Assembly (NCBI GenBank): GCA_038043045.1
Contig: JBBTCX010000248.1
Coordinates: 1 to 6,785 of the forward strand
Origin: JBBTCX01 sp038043045
GTDB lineage: Bacteria; Planctomycetota; Phycisphaerae; UBA1845
DNA: 6,785 bases
Direction of reading: 5' to 3'
Part shown: positions 1 through 6,437 of the stretch, one piece after another
Layout: each line of letters starts with the position of its first letter
Numbering within the stretch: position 1 is the first letter of the stretch
Position numbers and translations under genes: made by a program
The notes under the pieces: model-generated
Told to the model about the DNA's origin: nothing
The model's input: only the letters and a program-made list of their open reading frames with translations
Database searches by the model: none

Positions 1-1038
1 CTGCGTCTGACCGGCCAGCCCCTCTTCAACAAAAGTGGCCAAGGTTCTTACTTCGCCAGCGGAATCGGTTCGCGTCACCCGGATCTGATCGGCCTGATTC
101 GATCGATAGACATACTCTTCTACGATGAAAAACTCATCCGTGGCCCCGACCAAGAACCCTGTTACGGTGTCCTTCCATACGCGGGTTTCGCCCGTGGGAA
201 TATCGTAACGAAAGATCGGCCCCGAATTCTCATCCTGCCAAACGACGCTGTTGTCGCTCATCACGATGCGCGATCCCAAAACGCGCCCGTCGTCCAAATG
301 ACCCTCGATCACGATGTCTTCGCCGGTGGAAAGCCCTTTGAGCACCAAATCCGAGGTGGGCCCGTTTCGGCGAATAAAGGCCAACCGATCGTTGTCCAGA
401 GAGAATGTCGAGCCCACGTTTTCGACTTCGATCGTCGGCTCGGAGCCCGCAAGGTCTTTCACGCGAAGCACAAAAGAATCGTTTTCCGTATCTTGCAAGG
501 AATAGGCTGCTCGGCCCGCACTGACTTTGACGGAGGGATGGACCAACAACAAGCCCGGTTCATTGCTGGGGAGGAACAAGGCGCGATCGGTGCCTGTGAG
601 CGTGTCGATCACGTGAAGCTTGCCGCTGGGACCATTGCTCGGCGGTGCTTTGGCGTAAACAATGAAGCGCCCATCGGTTGCTAGGCCGAAGTAGGCACCC
701 GTCGGGACGAGGGGTTGTAGAAGCGTTCGCTCTCGATCCGCGTATTGGTAGAGATTACTTGGACCGGAAAAACTCGGAAACACCACGTCATTCCCATCGC
801 CGGGGAAGTTGAGTCGCACGTCGGTCAAGCTGGTGGCGTAGTACAGCTTCTCGCTATCGCCGCCCACGATGACGGGAAAGGGTTTGGCCCCAAGCGGATC
901 GGCCACCGCTTGCTCGATGGATTGCTGCACGTCCGTAAACAATTCCTCGACGGAGTTGTTGAAGTCGCGCACATCCCCGCACCCACCGACGAACAAAGTG
1001 ATAAACAATACACCCGAAATCAATGCCAAACGTTGCAT
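1..1038 (-). CDS. Predicted lipoprotein with beta-propeller-like repeats (3' end outside window)
   Basis: This frame is open from an ATG at 1038 to the left edge, giving 346 codons with no stop. The N-terminus is a lipoprotein signal: a short MQR n-region, a hydrophobic stretch at about residues 4-17, and a VGGC lipobox with Cys20 as the likely lipidated residue. Residues 21-60 look like a helical linker. From about residue 62 onward there are roughly six blade-like units of 35-50 residues, each with a strand such as KLYYATS, RFIVYAK, RAAYSL, RLAFIRR, SVVWQDE or FFIVEEY, followed by a strand ending in a D/G turn such as DTLTGTD or DIPTGETRVW. This is the look of TolB/PD40-type propellers. A GGGAG Shine-Dalgarno lies 7 nt before the ATG. 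It is probably anchored in a membrane and faces the periplasm. The partner or ligand is unknown and I do not recognise a specific family. Confidence 0.85.
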   Translation of the reverse strand, partial: MQRLALISGVLFITLFVGGCGDVRDFNNSVEELFTDVQQSIEQAVADPLGAKPFPVIVGGDSEKLYYATSLTDVRLNFPGDGNDVVFPSFSGPSNLYQYADRERTLLQPLVPTGAYFGLATDGRFIVYAKAPPSNGPSGKLHVIDTLTGTDRALFLPSNEPGLLLVHPSVKVSAGRAAYSLQDTENDSFVLRVKDLAGSEPTIEVENVGSTFSLDNDRLAFIRRNGPTSDLVLKGLSTGEDIVIEGHLDDGRVLGSRIVMSDNSVVWQDENSGPIFRYDIPTGETRVWKDTVTGFLVGATDEFFIVEEYVYRSNQADQIRVTRTDSAGEVRTLATFVEEGLAGQTQ

Positions 1039-1111
1039 GATCGTTCTCCCATAATCTAAGGTCCCGTGACGAAACTCACCTCCGAAACCTCGGACTCGCG
1101 GTTTGGCCGCC

Positions 1112-1139
1112 ATTTTACATTATCGGACAACCGCGCCAA
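1112..1139 (-). promoter_or_regulatory. Candidate sigma70-type promoter for the lipoprotein gene
   Basis: On the minus strand, a -35-like TTGGCG (1139 to 1134) and a -10-like TAAAAT (1117 to 1112) are separated by 16 nt. The -10 matches the consensus at 5 of 6 positions and the -35 at 4 of 6. Transcription would start near 1105 and leave a leader of about 67 nt before the ATG at 1038. The leader includes a small TCCGA/TCGGA hairpin at 1081-1094. The call rests on sequence match only. Confidence 0.35.
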
Positions 1140-1225
1140 TAGCCCGTCCGTGGGGTAATGCAAGATGACTTCGGCGTTTCAACCTCATCCCCCATTGTTG
1201 ATATTCTGAAACATTCCCTCACAGC

Positions 1226-1235
1226 CGTCATGACG
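1226..1235. promoter_or_regulatory. Perfect 10-bp palindrome, possible operator
   Basis: CGTCATGACG is identical to its reverse complement. It sits near the middle of the 413-bp divergent intergenic region, about 90 bp upstream of the minus-strand promoter candidate. A dimeric regulator could bind it, but a 10-bp palindrome also arises by chance fairly often. The palindrome lies just left of the CGGTC words at 1242, 1253 and 1275. Confidence 0.2.
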
Positions 1236-1240
1236 ATTTT

Positions 1241-1324
1241 TCGGTCGAATAGCGGTCGGTTCTGACGTAACCTTCGGTCAACACGTATGTTATTCGACAA
1301 GTTCCTAAAACAGAATTCACGGTC
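1241..1324. repeat. Four CGGTC words, the first three phased at 11 and 22 bp
   Basis: CGGTC occurs at 1242, 1253, 1275 and 1320. The steps are 11, 22 and 45 bp, so the first three lie on the same face of the helix. Flanks differ (TCGGTCGAATA, GCGGTCGGTTC, TCGGTCAACAC), so only the core is repeated. This could be a cluster of regulator half-sites between the two divergent genes. Such short words can also recur by chance. Confidence 0.2.
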
Positions 1325-1378
1325 AGATTTGGCATGACCCCTGCCCTTTCAAAAGCATCAATCCGCGAAACAGACCTG

Positions 1379-1407
1379 TGTGCAAAAGCGGAAGTGCTGG
1401 ATAGAAT
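1379..1407 (+). promoter_or_regulatory. Candidate promoter for the coiled-coil protein gene
   Basis: A good -10-like TAGAAT at 1402-1407 (5 of 6) is preceded, after 17 nt, by a poor -35-like TGTGCA at 1379-1384 (3 of 6). Transcription would start near 1414 and give a leader of roughly 38 nt to the ATG at 1452. The weak -35 suggests either dependence on an activator or a wrong call. Confidence 0.3.
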
Positions 1408-1451
1408 AAGAAGAGTGTTCACGGGTCGAATTGGCGGGGAAAGGCAGTTCC

Positions 1452-1715
1452 ATGAACGAGGAAACATTCCAACGAAAATTGGCTGAATTGATCGCGGAAA
1501 TCGGGACCTTGCCGGAGGGTGAGCGCGGAAAGCTCGAATCGCTGGCGGAGGAAACGCGCGAGCGCCATCGTCAACTCAAGGAGACGGTGAACAGTTTGCA
1601 AGAGAGCATCGATTTCGTGCGACTCAGCATTAAGTATTTGCTATTTGATCTGGAGGCCACGCGACGCGAGAACGCCCAGCTTCGCAAGATGTTGGACGAA
1701 AGCAGCAATCAATAA
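1452..1715 (+). CDS. Small coiled-coil protein, function unknown
   Basis: This gene encodes 87 residues, acidic to neutral and almost entirely helical in character. Two regions stand out: a charged helix at residues 1-50 (rich in E, K, R and L with heptad-like spacing), and a second helix at about 52-85 that contains FVRLSIKYLLFDLEATRREN and a LRKML end. There is no signal peptide, membrane segment or Cys. The ATG at 1452 is chosen because AAAGG at 1440-1444 sits 7 nt upstream; an in-frame TTG at 1431 would add 7 residues but has no comparable ribosome site. From memory, small proteins with this C-terminal helix recur in Planctomycetota as uncharacterised genes, but I cannot confirm that here. 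It stands alone, with its own terminator. It may act as an oligomeric adaptor, which is inference only. Confidence 0.82.
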   Translation: MNEETFQRKLAELIAEIGTLPEGERGKLESLAEETRERHRQLKETVNSLQESIDFVRLSIKYLLFDLEATRRENAQLRKMLDESSNQ

Positions 1716-1776
1716 AGGCAATCGCAAAAAACGACCTCCGGTTTCTTCACTCTACCCTAGAACATTGTATGTGTGG

Positions 1777-1808
1777 AACGGGCATGCGAAAGCGTGCCCG
1801 TTTTTTTT
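1777..1808 (+). terminator. Strong intrinsic terminator after the coiled-coil gene
   Basis: An 11-bp stem (1777-1787 with 1792-1802, one G-U pair) closes a GAAA tetraloop at 1788-1791. The T-run at 1801-1808 overlaps and follows the 3' arm. It lies about 60 nt past the stop at 1715. On the minus strand no T-run follows the hairpin, so it should stop the plus-strand transcript and is not an obvious terminator for the converging aminopeptidase operon that ends at 1823. Confidence 0.9.
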
Positions 1809-1822
1809 GCGCGAAAATGAAG

Positions 1823-3226
1823 TCAGGATGGTGGAGTTCGCCCGATCAGGGCTTCCACGCCTTGGGTATCTTTGGGCATGACCGCGGTGAGGACTTCCGG
1901 TCTCATGTCGGCGGAGCGGATATGAACGGTGTCCTCGATGCGGATTCCGCCGAACTTGGAATCCAACAAATTGTCCACCGCCGAACGATTCACTACATCG
2001 GAAAACGGACCCACCAAAGACGGGTTTCGCCAGATGGCGGGAACGAGATAAATACCGGGTTCAATGGTCACGACCATGCCGGGGAGAAGATCGCGGTCGA
2101 GGCGAAGGAATTTGCTGCCGAATTCCTTGCGCCGAGTGCGGCCTGGTGCATATCCGGCCAGATCGCCGAAGTCTTCCATGTCGTGGACATCGAGACCGAT
2201 AAGGTGACCTAGGCCGTGAACATAGAACAACGTGTGCGCATTTCGAGCGGCCAAATCATCCGGTCGTCCGCGTAGCAAACCGCAGTCGACCAAGCCGGCA
2301 CAGATTTCTCGTGCGGCCAAATCGTGAATGTCACGAAATCGCCGACCGGGCGTGCACGCGTTCACCGCCGCGACCTGTGCACGCAAGACGGTTTCATAAA
2401 TCTGTTTTTGGATATCGGTGAATCGGCCTGATACGGGAACGGTGCGAGTCATGTCGGAGGCGTAACCGCCGGGTTCTTCGGCGCCGCCGTCCAATAGCAA
2501 GAGTTGGCCCGATTGAATGGTGTTTGGATACCCAGGCGGATGGAGCACTTCGCCGCGAACGGTCACCAGTGTGCCAAAGGATGGCTCGCATCGGTTCTGC
2601 AGGAGCGCCGTGGAAAACGCGGCGGCGATCTCAAACTCGCTGCGACCAGGTGCCACCAGTCGACACGCGGCGAGATGCGCTTGGACAGTGAAATCCGCCG
2701 CTTGTCGCATGGCCGACATTTCGTGACCGTCTTTGATGAGACGCATGTCGATGATCGGCAAAAGTTCATCGGGGTGCGGCGGTTCCAAACCGAGCGACGC
2801 GACCCACTGCGTAGAAGTCAAGCAAGGTGGCCAGATTGCGCCTGCCGATCGATCCTTGAGCAACGCGGGTAACGTGGTAGGATCGCCGATTCGATTCAAT
2901 GAGAGACCAGCAACTGCGGCCAAGTCGGCGTCTGGAACAGCTTCGCCGGTCCATACGGCGTCATCCAAAGTGGTCGGCACCCGGAGAAGATGACATCCGT
3001 TGTCACCATCACTTCCAGGTTCGATCAACCAACAGGCGCCCTCGAGTGATGGACCGCCGAAGTAGAGATAGTTGCTGCCCGCGCGGAATGGGTAGGTTTG
3101 GTCAGGATAGTTTCGACCACGGGCTTTCCCCGCGAGAAAGACGAGCGGGCGGCGCAAGTGGCGGGCCAATTGAGCGCGGCGCTGTCTGTACACATCGGGC
3201 GGCGCGGTCACGCGTAAATGGGACAT
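1823..3226 (-). CDS. pepP: Xaa-Pro aminopeptidase, M24B family (PepP-like)
   Basis: This is a 467-residue cytoplasmic metalloaminopeptidase that removes an N-terminal residue preceding proline, used in peptide turnover. Residues about 9-130 form the AMP_N domain (note FRAGSNYLYFGG at 48-58 and LIEPG). Residues about 165-440 are the pita-bread catalytic domain. All five expected metal ligands are visible: Asp246 (LLLLDGG), Asp258 (YASDMTRT), His341 (HGLGHLIGLDVHD), Glu389 (TIEPGIY) and Glu431 (GIRIEDT). His229 in LHPPGYP and His348 fit the usual substrate-site histidines. The D-to-D spacing is 12, one more than in E. coli PepP. A segment at about 352-380 (GYAPGRTRRKEFG) appears as an insertion between His348 and the Glu389 strand. 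The ATG at 3226 follows GGAAG closely, with AAAGG further up. It is the last gene of a three-gene operon, 18 nt after its neighbour. No signal peptide is seen. Confidence 0.96.
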   Translation of the reverse strand: MSHLRVTAPPDVYRQRRAQLARHLRRPLVFLAGKARGRNYPDQTYPFRAGSNYLYFGGPSLEGACWLIEPGSDGDNGCHLLRVPTTLDDAVWTGEAVPDADLAAVAGLSLNRIGDPTTLPALLKDRSAGAIWPPCLTSTQWVASLGLEPPHPDELLPIIDMRLIKDGHEMSAMRQAADFTVQAHLAACRLVAPGRSEFEIAAAFSTALLQNRCEPSFGTLVTVRGEVLHPPGYPNTIQSGQLLLLDGGAEEPGGYASDMTRTVPVSGRFTDIQKQIYETVLRAQVAAVNACTPGRRFRDIHDLAAREICAGLVDCGLLRGRPDDLAARNAHTLFYVHGLGHLIGLDVHDMEDFGDLAGYAPGRTRRKEFGSKFLRLDRDLLPGMVVTIEPGIYLVPAIWRNPSLVGPFSDVVNRSAVDNLLDSKFGGIRIEDTVHIRSADMRPEVLTAVMPKDTQGVEALIGRTPPS

Positions 3227-3244
3227 TCTCTTCCAGAACCTTTC

Positions 3245-4135
3245 TTACCCACCTGGTTGATCCATGCTCTTTCCGTTGGCGCAGTCCTTCGGCGTCGCAA
3301 ACTGAATAGAAGTCGGTCCAACTTGCGAAACCGTAGACCACTGCCGAACATCGAAGCGCATATCGGCGTCGAGTTTCGGCCAACGAGCGGTCATCGACAT
3401 CGGCAACAGCGGACCATCCTCTCCCATGCGACGATAGTCATCCAGAAGCGACTCCATGTCCACCACCCCATCGGTATCACGGTAAACGACCCGTCGCACG
3501 AGTTGCGGCGGATAACGATCCAACCAAATCTCTCGCTCGATCACCGCCTGCCCTCCGGGACGGGATGCGATGAAAAGAACCTGTTGGGCCTCATCGACCA
3601 CTCGCTGAACCGCGCGAAAACGAGGATGAGTGGAGCGACCATGAGTGTCGATCGGGATCGGCGTCAACCCCAAAGCAGCCACCAATTGATCCGGTCGAGC
3701 GGGCAGGTTGTGGGGTTGAGACAAAGTTCCGTCGTGTGTCCCGCAATACCAGGAATCGTCGTGTTTGTTATAACACCAGTATTGGTCGCGGTTCGAACCG
3801 AAGAGCATCTGGGTATCGCCAAACGTTCGAAGATCAAATCGAATGTAACCCGGCGAAAGAAAAAACAGAGTGCCATCGAGATGATAACTTCGCCGATTTC
3901 CTTCGGGTGTGGCAAAGTGACCGTCGACGCTTCCCACCGCACGCAACGTCCCCGAAACGGAGGCAATGTTTCGATTCACGATCCCCGCCGCAAGGGCCAG
4001 TGTGATGGGTTCCAAGGTGACACGTGGAATCGGACGGACGCAAGCCGTACTATTCAACATCAGGACAGCACACATTGAAAATGCGAGATGGTTCGTCCGC
4101 TTGGAATGGCGCGAAGACGGCCTCGTTGCGAGCAT
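3245..4135 (-). CDS. LolA-like predicted lipoprotein
   Basis: The chosen start, the ATG at 4135, gives 296 residues and lies 5 nt after the stop of the upstream gene, with GGAG about 11 nt before it. A longer in-frame start at 4192 would overlap the upstream gene and bury the signal peptide. The N-terminus has a basic n-region (residues 5-13), a hydrophobic core (about 17-27) and a possible lipobox STAC with Cys32. The body (about 55-265) is a run of beta-strand-like segments: SGTLRAVG, GTLFFLSPGYIRFDL, TQMLFGSNRDQYWCYN and QAVIEREIWLDRYPPQLVRR. This resembles the open half-barrel fold of LolA/LolB-type proteins that hold acyl chains. No single residue proves the assignment. Cys121 and Cys131 (YWCYN and WYCGT) could form a disulphide. 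Probable location is the envelope, but its cargo is unknown. Translation is likely coupled to the preceding gene. Confidence 0.8.
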   Translation of the reverse strand: MLATRPSSRHSKRTNHLAFSMCAVLMLNSTACVRPIPRVTLEPITLALAAGIVNRNIASVSGTLRAVGSVDGHFATPEGNRRSYHLDGTLFFLSPGYIRFDLRTFGDTQMLFGSNRDQYWCYNKHDDSWYCGTHDGTLSQPHNLPARPDQLVAALGLTPIPIDTHGRSTHPRFRAVQRVVDEAQQVLFIASRPGGQAVIEREIWLDRYPPQLVRRVVYRDTDGVVDMESLLDDYRRMGEDGPLLPMSMTARWPKLDADMRFDVRQWSTVSQVGPTSIQFATPKDCANGKSMDQPGG

Positions 4136-4140
4136 GGCCG

Positions 4141-4686
4141 TCAATTCTCCGCTTCCGGCAGAGGCAAATTCGGCTCCACGGGGTCCGTCCATTGGCCCAT
4201 GTCACCGTGAAGGACGGCACTGAGTTGCCGGCTCACGCCTTCGATTTGGTCTTCGGTCAGGCGGGGGTTGATCACCTCGTGCGTCGACCCGTCGCGGGGA
4301 AAGGTCATTTTCCACACGTCGCCATCCGGTGTCGTCGTCGAACCGTCGTATCGAAGAACCCGCTTTCGCATCAAGATCAAGGCGAGAACAAAACGAAACT
4401 GCCGACGAAGCAGCTCCGTCTCGTCCGCCAATCGGGTGAAGAAACCAATTAACATTTCGCTGTCAACAAACGTCTTTTTCCTCTGTTCACGAATAGGAAC
4501 CCGGGTCTTGAAATGACAGAAACAGCCTTCCGGCGGTCCTGACCACCCCTCTTGGCAATAATCCGCTCGTCGAAACGACTCGCCTTCTTCAAAAAGCGCC
4601 GTAAAGAACCACTCGCCCGGCTCAAGCACCCGTCCGGTGATCGCGCAACGTCCGCTGGCCGACTCCACTTGCCATTGATGTAACAT
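4141..4686 (-). CDS. Conserved planctomycete-type protein, function unknown
   Basis: From the ATG at 4686 this gives 181 residues. Residues 12-60 contain GRCAITGRVLEPGE, a LFEEGESFRR strand and WSGPPEGCFCHFKTRVP. Residues about 73-112 form helices (FTRLADETELLRRQFRFV, LALILMRKRVLRYDG), and residues 123-165 end in HEVINPRL and LSAVLHGDMG. Four cysteines (14, 44, 55, 57) could bind a metal. From memory, related planctomycete proteins keep the first Cys and the GPPEG segment, while the others vary, so a zinc role is uncertain. No signal peptide is visible. The in-frame GTG at 4821 would add 45 residues, but a promoter candidate falls inside that stretch and it has no domain-like content. The ribosome site before 4686 is weak (GGAAAA). 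It is first in the operon with the LolA-like lipoprotein and the aminopeptidase, so a shared envelope or peptide-handling role is possible but unproven. Confidence 0.83.
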   Translation of the reverse strand: MLHQWQVESASGRCAITGRVLEPGEWFFTALFEEGESFRRADYCQEGWSGPPEGCFCHFKTRVPIREQRKKTFVDSEMLIGFFTRLADETELLRRQFRFVLALILMRKRVLRYDGSTTTPDGDVWKMTFPRDGSTHEVINPRLTEDQIEGVSRQLSAVLHGDMGQWTDPVEPNLPLPEAEN

Positions 4687-4749
4687 CTTTTTCGTTTTCC
4701 GTGATGTTTGAACGCCTAAGCATATTCCTTTTTCATGGCTTCCCCACCC

Positions 4750-4778
4750 ATTGAACGTGTGCCTTGTCTTTCCGTCAA
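4750..4778 (-). promoter_or_regulatory. Candidate promoter of the three-gene minus-strand operon
   Basis: On the minus strand TTGACG (4778 to 4773, 5 of 6) and TTCAAT (4755 to 4750, 4 of 6) are separated by exactly 17 nt. The predicted start near 4743 leaves a leader of about 57 nt before the ATG at 4686. This supports the shorter start for the first gene. No terminator with a T-run is visible between its genes, in keeping with one transcript through to 1823. Confidence 0.4.
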
Positions 4779-4929
4779 GGCGCGGTCGATATGGAAATAG
4801 ACCGCACCATCGTTTCCCCACTCACCTGTGAGTTTCTCTTCGGTATCGCCCCGCGCTTTTTGCATGAGTTTACACGCTTTTCCTCTTGAACTTGTCGGCC
4901 ACGATTCTATGCTCGTGGGGGCGGATCGC

Positions 4930-4959
4930 TTGGATCGTCGACACGCGAGTTTTTATGCT
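4930..4959 (+). promoter_or_regulatory. Candidate promoter for the L,D-transpeptidase gene
   Basis: TTGGAT at 4930-4935 and TATGCT at 4954-4959 lie 18 nt apart, which would start transcription near 4966 with a leader of about 23 nt. A second possibility is TTGAAC at 4886-4891 with another TATGCT at 4908-4913 (16 nt). Both are moderate matches. Together with the minus-strand candidate they account for the 302-bp divergent gap 4687-4988, in which I see no other gene. Confidence 0.3.
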
Positions 4960-4988
4960 CCGAATTCCCGAATGCAAGGAGGCTGGAC

Positions 4989-6053
4989 ATGGCACGGCGG
5001 CGTAGGAGATCGTCGGCGAAAAATTGGATGTTTGTCGCCGTCCTTGCTTGCGGAGCCGGTCTTTCGTGGTGGGTTTTCCTGACCGCGGATCGGTCGGTCG
5101 AAGCCACGGCGAGCCGCTCGTTGGCCGCCCGTCCTATCCTTTCCGCCTCTCTTCAAGATTCGGTCCCATCCCCCGAAAACCCCGCAAAAAAAGCGGAACC
5201 CGGCTCAAACGAGGAATCGAAACCCCCTTCGAATCCGAATCCGCCTCCGTCGACCGAGTCGAGACCCCAACAGGAAGTTCCGTCCGTTCCCGCTCCAGTT
5301 TCAAATGCCTCCCGGATAACATCCTTGGTCGTTTCCGCTGAGGAAGCCCTTTCGCGTAACGAATTGATCGCCGCCCGGATGCGATATCAGGAAGCCTATG
5401 ACCTTCAGCCCCAAGAACCGATTCGGTCACGCGTGCGAGGGGAATTGATTCGCTTGGGAGGCGAGACAGTTCTTTCCCCTCGCATCTTCGAGAATGATTC
5501 GCTGACCGCGACATACGTTCTTCAACCCGGCGACTCTCTCGCCAAAGTAGCCGCACAGTTTAAGGTCACGCCCGACCTGTTGGCCGCCCTGAACGGCATC
5601 GCCGACAAAAATCTCGTCCGCGCCGGACAAACGATCAAGGTGATCCAAGGACCTTTTTCAGCAATGGCCGACAAGCGGGCCTTTCTCCTTGAAGTTTACT
5701 TGGACAAGACCCTGGTCACCGAGTTCAAAGTGGGCCTCGGCGCCGACGGTAGCACGCCGACCGGGAAGTGGCAGGTTTCCGGGAAGTTGGTCAACCCCAC
5801 GTATTACCCACCGCGCGGCGGCCAAATCATCGCTGCCGACGACGCCAAAAACCCACTCGGAGAACGATGGATCGGCCTGGTCGGCATCGAGGGCAACGCG
5901 ATTGGCCAAGAACGTTACGGTATCCACGGAACCATCGAACCGGGCAGCATCGGCAAGAGCACTTCAATGGGCTGCATTCGCCTGAAAAACGAAGACGTGG
6001 AACGACTTTATATGTATCTGGTTGAGAAACACTCGACGGTTACGGTAAAATAG
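4989..6053 (+). CDS. LysM domain L,D-transpeptidase (YkuD/ErfK family)
   Basis: This 354-residue enzyme forms 3-3 (meso-DAP to meso-DAP) peptidoglycan cross-links or attaches proteins to the wall. In order: a basic N-terminus (ARRRRRSS), one transmembrane or uncleaved signal segment at about 12-32, and a Pro/Ser/Glu-rich periplasmic linker at about 57-107. Next is a TPR-like helical pair at 112-156 (AEEALSRNELIAARMRYQEAY), then a LysM domain at 175-219 (YVLQPGDSLAKVAAQF, NGIADKNLVRAGQTIKV). The YkuD catalytic domain spans about 228-354. The catalytic signature is intact: His313 (YGIHGT), then STSMGCIRL with Cys329 as the nucleophile and Arg331. The start is clear, with AAGGAGG at 4976-4982, 6 nt before the ATG. 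The mini-propeller gene follows after 46 nt, probably co-transcribed. The gene implies a DAP-containing peptidoglycan wall, in line with what is now known of most planctomycetes outside the anammox debate. Confidence 0.96.
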   Translation: MARRRRRSSAKNWMFVAVLACGAGLSWWVFLTADRSVEATASRSLAARPILSASLQDSVPSPENPAKKAEPGSNEESKPPSNPNPPPSTESRPQQEVPSVPAPVSNASRITSLVVSAEEALSRNELIAARMRYQEAYDLQPQEPIRSRVRGELIRLGGETVLSPRIFENDSLTATYVLQPGDSLAKVAAQFKVTPDLLAALNGIADKNLVRAGQTIKVIQGPFSAMADKRAFLLEVYLDKTLVTEFKVGLGADGSTPTGKWQVSGKLVNPTYYPPRGGQIIAADDAKNPLGERWIGLVGIEGNAIGQERYGIHGTIEPGSIGKSTSMGCIRLKNEDVERLYMYLVEKHSTVTVK

Positions 6054-6066
6054 AGGTGCTCTTTGA

Positions 6067-6081
6067 ATTCGATGGTCGAAT
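6067..6081 (+). promoter_or_regulatory. Small hairpin just upstream of the propeller gene's ribosome site
   Basis: ATTCGA (6067-6072) and TCGAAT (6076-6081) form a perfect 6-bp stem around a TGG loop. It ends 3 nt before AAGGA at 6085-6089. There is no T-run, so it is not a terminator. It could trim read-through or influence translation of the downstream gene, but may have no function. Confidence 0.25.
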
Positions 6082-6099
6082 CCCAAGGACACAAAGCGT

Positions 6100-6429
6100 A
6101 TGGAAATCGAAGATCTCATATTCGTCGGGTTTAACTCTCGCGTGGCCGCTTTGGACCGCAACACCGGTGACATCGTCTGGTCATGGAAAGCGCCGAAAGG
6201 CACCGGTTTCGTCGCCGTCCTTTTGGATACGGATCGCCTCATCGCATCCGTCGACGGTTACACCTATTGTCTCGACCCACGAACTGGGTCGACGATGTGG
6301 GAAAATCACTTGAAGGGTCTGGGAACGGGCGTCCCATGCTTGGCATCCGTAGCCGGTCAAAGTTCTTACCCCATCCTCGCTGAGGCACAAAAGGAACAGC
6401 AACGCAGTGCCGCCAACGCCGGCACGTAG
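6100..6429 (+). CDS. PQQ-like beta-propeller mini-protein
   Basis: This gene encodes 109 residues with two clear PQQ/quinoprotein-type repeats. The first is residues 5-30 (FVGFNSRVAALDRNTGDIVW, ending at Trp27). The second is residues 36-68 (LIASVDGYTYCLDPRTG, ending at Trp67). A third partial strand pair follows (about 72-91, GLGTGVPCLASVAGQSS), then a short polar tail. Each repeat shows the D-x-x-TG-x-x-x-W tryptophan-docking pattern. A full propeller needs six to eight blades, so this protein must oligomerise or fold differently. It has no signal peptide or lipobox and is likely cytoplasmic; the usual quinoproteins are periplasmic enzymes, so enzyme activity is unlikely. Short stand-alone proteins of this kind occur, from memory, in Planctomycetota and Myxococcota. 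AAGGA lies 10 nt before the ATG. It is probably transcribed with the L,D-transpeptidase upstream. Confidence 0.9.
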   Translation: MEIEDLIFVGFNSRVAALDRNTGDIVWSWKAPKGTGFVAVLLDTDRLIASVDGYTYCLDPRTGSTMWENHLKGLGTGVPCLASVAGQSSYPILAEAQKEQQRSAANAGT

Positions 6430-6437
6430 CACTTTTT
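6406..6437 (+). terminator. Possible weak terminator at the end of the propeller gene
   Basis: GTGCCG (6407-6412) and CGGCAC (6420-6425) pair perfectly around a 7-nt loop, inside the last codons of the propeller gene. A run of five T follows at 6433-6437, seven bases after the stem. An alternative pairing, AGTGC (6406-6410) with GCACT (6429-6433), abuts the T-run but encloses a longer loop. Both are weaker than the hairpin at 1777. Confidence 0.3.

Noticed and set aside
298..684. 128-codon plus-strand open frame
   Set aside because: It is a shadow of the minus-strand lipoprotein, which has a signal peptide, lipobox, ribosome site and propeller repeats.
1226..1240. CGTCATGACG followed by ATTTTT read as a terminator
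   Set aside because: The palindrome can form only a 3-bp stem once a loop is allowed, too weak for termination, and no gene ends just upstream of it.
1115..1467. Small minus-strand open frames in the intergenic region
   Set aside because: They have no ribosome sites or recognisable content, and they overlap the promoter candidates and the start of the coiled-coil gene.
1769..2212. 147-codon plus-strand open frame
   Set aside because: It begins inside the intrinsic terminator and runs antisense to the Xaa-Pro aminopeptidase.
3218..4078. 286-codon plus-strand open frame
   Set aside because: It is antisense to the LolA-like lipoprotein. Its product is Arg/His/Ser-rich and without domain character, and the minus frame has a signal peptide and operon spacing.
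4136..4192. 19-residue extension of the LolA-like lipoprotein
   Set aside because: It would overlap the upstream gene and push the signal peptide inward. The ATG at 4135 gives a normal lipoprotein signal.
4687..4821. 45-residue N-terminal extension of the conserved protein from a GTG at 4821
   Set aside because: The best promoter candidate of the operon lies inside it, and the encoded residues carry no domain-like content.
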